A stretch of DNA of 64,000 nt, taken from the NCBI RefSeq assembly GCF_014218335.1, contig NZ_AP023367.1, forward strand, positions 2,295,501-2,359,500, in the 5' to 3' direction. Below are positions 61,285 to 64,000 of the stretch, in pieces. Numbering within the stretch: position 1 is the stretch's first letter; each line of letters opens with the position of its first letter. Position numbers and translations under genes: made by a program. The notes under the pieces are model-generated. The model was not told where the DNA came from. It did not search any database and saw nothing but the letters and a program-made list of their open reading frames with translations. The stretch is from Anaerocolumna cellulosilytica. GTDB taxonomy: Bacteria > Bacillota > Clostridia > Lachnospirales > Lachnospiraceae.

Positions 61285-61827
61285 ATGAGAGGTAAAAAAA
61301 GAAAGTTCTTGCTAGGAATGATACTAATTCTGTTTTCAGTGTTAATCGTACATTTGATTAGTTATAAATATTTGATTGTACCTTATCAAATAAGAGAATT
61401 AAATGAGAATATGGTAATTGACGATATACCCTACAAAATAGGGGATAAAATGGATAATCTTGATTTGGATATACTGAATGTAGGAGGATGGGAAAATAGT
61501 AATTTATATGGTTATATTATATCTTATTATAATGAAAATATTGGAGAAGTTATATTTACTGGATATCCAGATTATTCAGATGAATATAGATTCACTCTAT
61601 TTAGAACAAGACATAATAATTTGAGTTTATTTGGAATCGAAGTGGGGAGTAATGCGAGTGAGGCTAGTGCTATTCTTAAGAAAAGGGGCTATAAAGAGGA
61701 ACATAATAGACTATATGTTAAAGGAAAAATAAAAATAGGTTTTCAATATGATTTAAAAGGAATAATTATTGAGTTAGATGTGGACTTGAAAAGTAGTGAT
61801 TGGTTCCATAAAGGAAATTACAAATAG
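61285..61827 (+). CDS. Small membrane-anchored protein, tandem paralogue 1
   Basis: A 180-residue protein. ATG 61285 matches the start context of its paralogues (purine-rich, then ATGAGAGGTAAAAAAAG). The N-terminal MRGKKRKFLLG plus a hydrophobic helix (to residue 30) look like an anchor or uncleaved signal. The extracellular part has VPYQIRELNENMVIDDIPY, a YPDYSDEYRFTLFR turn, LFGIEVGSNASEASAILKKR, and the tail LKSSDWFHKGNYK that is common to all copies. I do not recognise a named family. Close copies follow at 62005 and 62598, and a more distant one at 63641. Confidence 0.8.
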   Translation: MRGKKRKFLLGMILILFSVLIVHLISYKYLIVPYQIRELNENMVIDDIPYKIGDKMDNLDLDILNVGGWENSNLYGYIISYYNENIGEVIFTGYPDYSDEYRFTLFRTRHNNLSLFGIEVGSNASEASAILKKRGYKEEHNRLYVKGKIKIGFQYDLKGIIIELDVDLKSSDWFHKGNYK

Positions 61828-61858
61828 GTAAAATAATTAAAAAATAGGTGGAATTATT

Positions 61859-61979
61859 ATGAAACAAATGAAACACATAATGGAATTTGATATGCTTTAC
61901 AATAAATTTAAGTGATTTGGCAGTTCCAAGTTTAGTCAAAGGAGCATCTACTGTCCCAAAAGAAATAAAACAAATTAAG
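61859..61979 (+). pseudogene. Frameshifted remnant of a second gene type (secreted leader, type B)
   Basis: AGGTGG and ATG 61859 begin MKQMKHIM. After a frameshift another frame gives ICFTINLSDLAVPSLVKGA then STVPKEIKQ, a signal-peptide-like sequence. The same DNA recurs at about 63195-63280. It runs directly into the start region of paralogue 2. Confidence 0.6.
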
Positions 61980-62004
61980 TACATTAAGAAGGGGAAAAAG
62001 AGGG

Positions 62005-62544
62005 ATGAGAGGTAAAAAAAGAAATTTTTTAATAGGAACAATAATTCTATTTGCGCTGTTAATCGTATATTTGATTAGCTACAAATATTTGATTGTACCT
62101 TATCAAATAAAAGAACTAAATGATAATATGGTAATAGACGGTATTCCTTATAACATTGCAGATGAAATGGAGAATCTTGATTTGGGTATTATACAAGAAA
62201 AGAGTTGGGAAAAAAATTCTAGAAATAATTTATATATATCATATTACAATACTGACACAGGTGTCATTATTTTTAATGGTTTTCCAGACTTGTCTGATGA
62301 ATACAAATTTACATTATATAGAACAAAACATGATACTTTAAATGTTTTTGGAATCAGAATAGGTAGCAATGCTGACAATGCTAGAAAAATACTTAAAAAA
62401 TGGGGTTATAAAAAAAAGGATGATGATTTATACATCAAAGGAAGAATAAATATCAATTTTAGATGCGATGCAAACGATAAAATTACAGAATTAGAAGTAG
62501 ATTTGAAAAGTAGTGATTGGTTTCATAAAGGATATTACAAATAG
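62005..62544 (+). CDS. Small membrane-anchored protein, tandem paralogue 2
   Basis: A 179-residue protein from ATG 62005, preceded by GAAGGGGAAAAAGAGGG. It repeats the architecture of paralogue 1: basic MRGKKRNFLIG, one hydrophobic helix, LISYKYLIVPYQIKELNDN, GFPDLSDEYKFTLYR near 98, FGIRIGSNADNARKILKKWG near 124, and the tail LKSSDWFHKGYYK. The first 45 residues are nearly identical to its neighbours, while the middle has diverged, which suggests recent tandem duplication. The function is unknown. Confidence 0.8.
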   Translation: MRGKKRNFLIGTIILFALLIVYLISYKYLIVPYQIKELNDNMVIDGIPYNIADEMENLDLGIIQEKSWEKNSRNNLYISYYNTDTGVIIFNGFPDLSDEYKFTLYRTKHDTLNVFGIRIGSNADNARKILKKWGYKKKDDDLYIKGRININFRCDANDKITELEVDLKSSDWFHKGYYK

Positions 62545-62597
62545 ATAAATCAAATGAATTACAGGTGGGTATCACATTAAGAAGGGGGAAAAGAGAG

Positions 62598-63137
62598 ATG
62601 AGAGGTAAAAAAAGAAAATTTTTAATAGGAGCAATAATTCTATTTTCGCTGTTAATCGTATATTTGATTAGCTACAAATATATGATTGTACCTTATCAAA
62701 TAAAAGAACTAAATGATAATATGGTAATAAACGGTATTCCTTATAAAATAGGGGATAAAATGGATAATCTTGATTTGGATATATTACGACACAATGGATG
62801 GGAAGAAATAACCACTGATGACAATTCCATACTATATCATAATGATGCTATTGGATCAGTGAATTTTGATGGGTTTCCGGATTTATCTGATGATTTTAAG
62901 TTTATCTTATTTAGATCATGGAAAGATAACTTTAGCATATTTGGTATTGAAGTAGGCAGTAATGTAAGTGAAGCTCAAACGATTTTGAAAAAAAGAGGAT
63001 ATAAAGAAGAATATGATACGACATTTGTGAAAGGAAGAATAAGTATTTCTTTCCCTAGTGAGAATGATGGAAAAATAGCAATGTTAGAAATTTTTCTAAG
63101 AAGCAGTGACTGGTTTTATAAAGGAAATTACAAATAG
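62598..63137 (+). CDS. Small membrane-anchored protein, tandem paralogue 3
   Basis: A 179-residue protein from ATG 62598, after GAAGGGGGAAAAGAGAG. The N-terminal region MRGKKRKFLIGAIILFSLL is almost the same as in paralogue 2. It continues with GIPYKIGDKMDNLDLDILRH (shared with paralogue 1), GFPDLSDDFKFILFR, FGIEVGSNVSEAQTILKKRG and the tail LRSSDWFYKGNYK. The mix of shared blocks suggests recombination or gene conversion among the copies. Confidence 0.8.
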   Translation: MRGKKRKFLIGAIILFSLLIVYLISYKYMIVPYQIKELNDNMVINGIPYKIGDKMDNLDLDILRHNGWEEITTDDNSILYHNDAIGSVNFDGFPDLSDDFKFILFRSWKDNFSIFGIEVGSNVSEAQTILKKRGYKEEYDTTFVKGRISISFPSENDGKIAMLEIFLRSSDWFYKGNYK

Positions 63138-63169
63138 TTAAAATAAATGAATTTACAGGTGGGATATTA

Positions 63170-63550
63170 TGAGAAAAATAAAATAGTAGCGTTTATAATA
63201 TGCTTTACAATAGTTTTGAGTGATTTGGCAGTTCCAAGTATAATTAAAGGAGCATCTACTGTCCCGAAAGAAACAAAACAAGTTTTAAGTTTGGACAAGA
63301 ATTGCATAAAAGAGACCTTGATGAACTACTAAATAATGGCTTGACTGAGAGCTATGAATATTCACAATATGATTACACCAATGATAAAATAGGGTCTATA
63401 GTAACCTATGGGTTTCCGGATTTATCAAACATATTTCGTTTTACTCAATACTTAACCGCATTAAATAATATAAGCGTTTTGGAAAAAATTGATTATATAA
63501 ATATAAGTCTCCGTAGTAGTGATTGGTTTTATAAAGGATACTATAAATAG
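63170..63550 (+). pseudogene. Chimeric, twice-frameshifted member of the array
   Basis: AGGTGGG precedes ATG 63170 (MRKIK, then a stop in that frame). One base out, the DNA reads IVAFIICFTIVLSDLAVPS and IIKGASTVPKETKQV, a signal peptide. After another shift at a run of T (about 63284) it reads FKFGQELHKRDLDELLNNGL, then GFPDLSNIFRFTQY and the family tail LRSSDWFYKGYYK. The central IFGIEVGSN...ILKKRG block is deleted. It is thus a type-B leader joined to type-A C-terminal parts, no longer intact. Confidence 0.7.
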
Positions 63551-63640
63551 GTATATACAACAAATATTGAGCAGATGAATAAAATTGTACTGATACATGA
63601 TATTAAAATAGTATTTTATTTAGATAAGGAGGTAAGATAA

Positions 63641-64000
63641 TTGAAGAAATCAAAAAAAATAATTCTATTTTCATTATTATTAGTGTTTACTATACTAGTA
63701 ATAACTGTTTATAAGGTTGGTTCTATGTTTTATTTTATTCCAAAAGAAGTAAATGAATTGAATGAAAATATGCATTTATTTGAATTACCATTTACCTTTG
63801 GTGAAGAAGTGAGTGAAGAAGAATTGGATAAAGTACTGAATTTAGATTGGAGCAAGACACTTTTTTATTCCGATATAACGTATTACAATGAGAGTGTTGG
63901 TAATTTTGTAATAAGGGGATTCCCGGATTTATCAAGTTCAGGCAAATTTGCACAATATGATACTGGTGAACAAAATCTTACAATTTTTGGAATACAAGTT
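63641..64000 (+). CDS. Divergent paralogue of the same family, cut by the right window edge
   Basis: Starts at TTG 63641 after AAGGAGG (63627-63633) and stays open for 120 codons to the edge. It begins MKKSKKIILFSLLLVFTILV, then PKEVNELNENMHLFELPFTF, which aligns with VPYQIKELNDNMVIDGIPY in the others, LDKVLNLDWSK, RGFPDLSSSGKFAQY, and ends at LTIFGIQV. It is about as divergent as an older duplicate and seems functional. Confidence 0.75.
   Translation, partial: MKKSKKIILFSLLLVFTILVITVYKVGSMFYFIPKEVNELNENMHLFELPFTFGEEVSEEELDKVLNLDWSKTLFYSDITYYNESVGNFVIRGFPDLSSSGKFAQYDTGEQNLTIFGIQV

Overview
The window looks like chromosome of a low-GC, plant-polysaccharide-degrading Lachnospiraceae bacterium (Clostridium cluster XIVa, in the style of Lachnoclostridium phytofermentans). 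The reasons are AT-rich intergenic DNA with strong AGGAGG ribosome sites, many AraC-type regulators beside glycoside hydrolases (GH2, GH3, GH4, GH29, GH67), a CUT1 sugar importer without its own ATPase, an Agr quorum-sensing locus and a type I-C CRISPR-Cas system. No rRNA, tRNA or intact insertion sequence was recognised.

Layout. 1-8.5 kb: a GH2 beta-galactosidase entering from the left edge, three AraC regulators, a GH29 fucosidase, DNA glycosylase Tag, and an AraC regulator joined in frame to a siderophore-type binding lipoprotein. 9.0-20.6 kb: a complete type I-C locus, ordered array 1 (28 repeats) - cas3 - cas5c-cas8c-cas7-cas4-cas1-cas2 - array 2 (10 repeats plus a degenerate one), each array with its own homologous leader. 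21-30 kb: GH4 galacturonidase, two small DMT exporters with a divergent Crp-type regulator, a large GH2 enzyme and its AraC regulator. 30.7-38.7 kb: a glucuronoxylan-oligomer operon (GH3, GH67, two permeases, binding lipoprotein). 38.9-46.4 kb: hybrid-cluster protein, an MBOAT/SGNH surface-acylation pair and a full agrA-agrC-agrD-agrB locus. 46.6-58 kb: MFS transporter and AraC, dapA, ddl, a secreted PPC-domain protein, the fructose operon fruR-fruK-fruA and two DUF genes. 58.2-64 kb: a ribosome-type attenuator with an 18-residue arginine-rich leader peptide, a blaI-blaR1-like pair, and a decaying tandem array of small membrane-anchored paralogues running off the right edge.

The most interesting signal is in the cas3-cas5c gap. 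On the minus strand lies a single degenerate CRISPR repeat that keeps the hairpin position and the exact TGGATTGAAA crRNA handle. A -10 box precedes it, and a short AT-rich 'spacer' and a terminator follow. The first 12 spacer bases match, with a single mismatch exactly at position 6, a site beside a TTC PAM just downstream of the cas5c promoter. This has the form of a crRNA-like RNA that lets Cascade repress its own cas operon (CreR-like autoregulation). Other notable items are the orphan attenuator before blaI, the AraC-lipoprotein fusion, a dispersed inverted-repeat element (one copy inside the cas5c leader), and a predicted Agr peptide.
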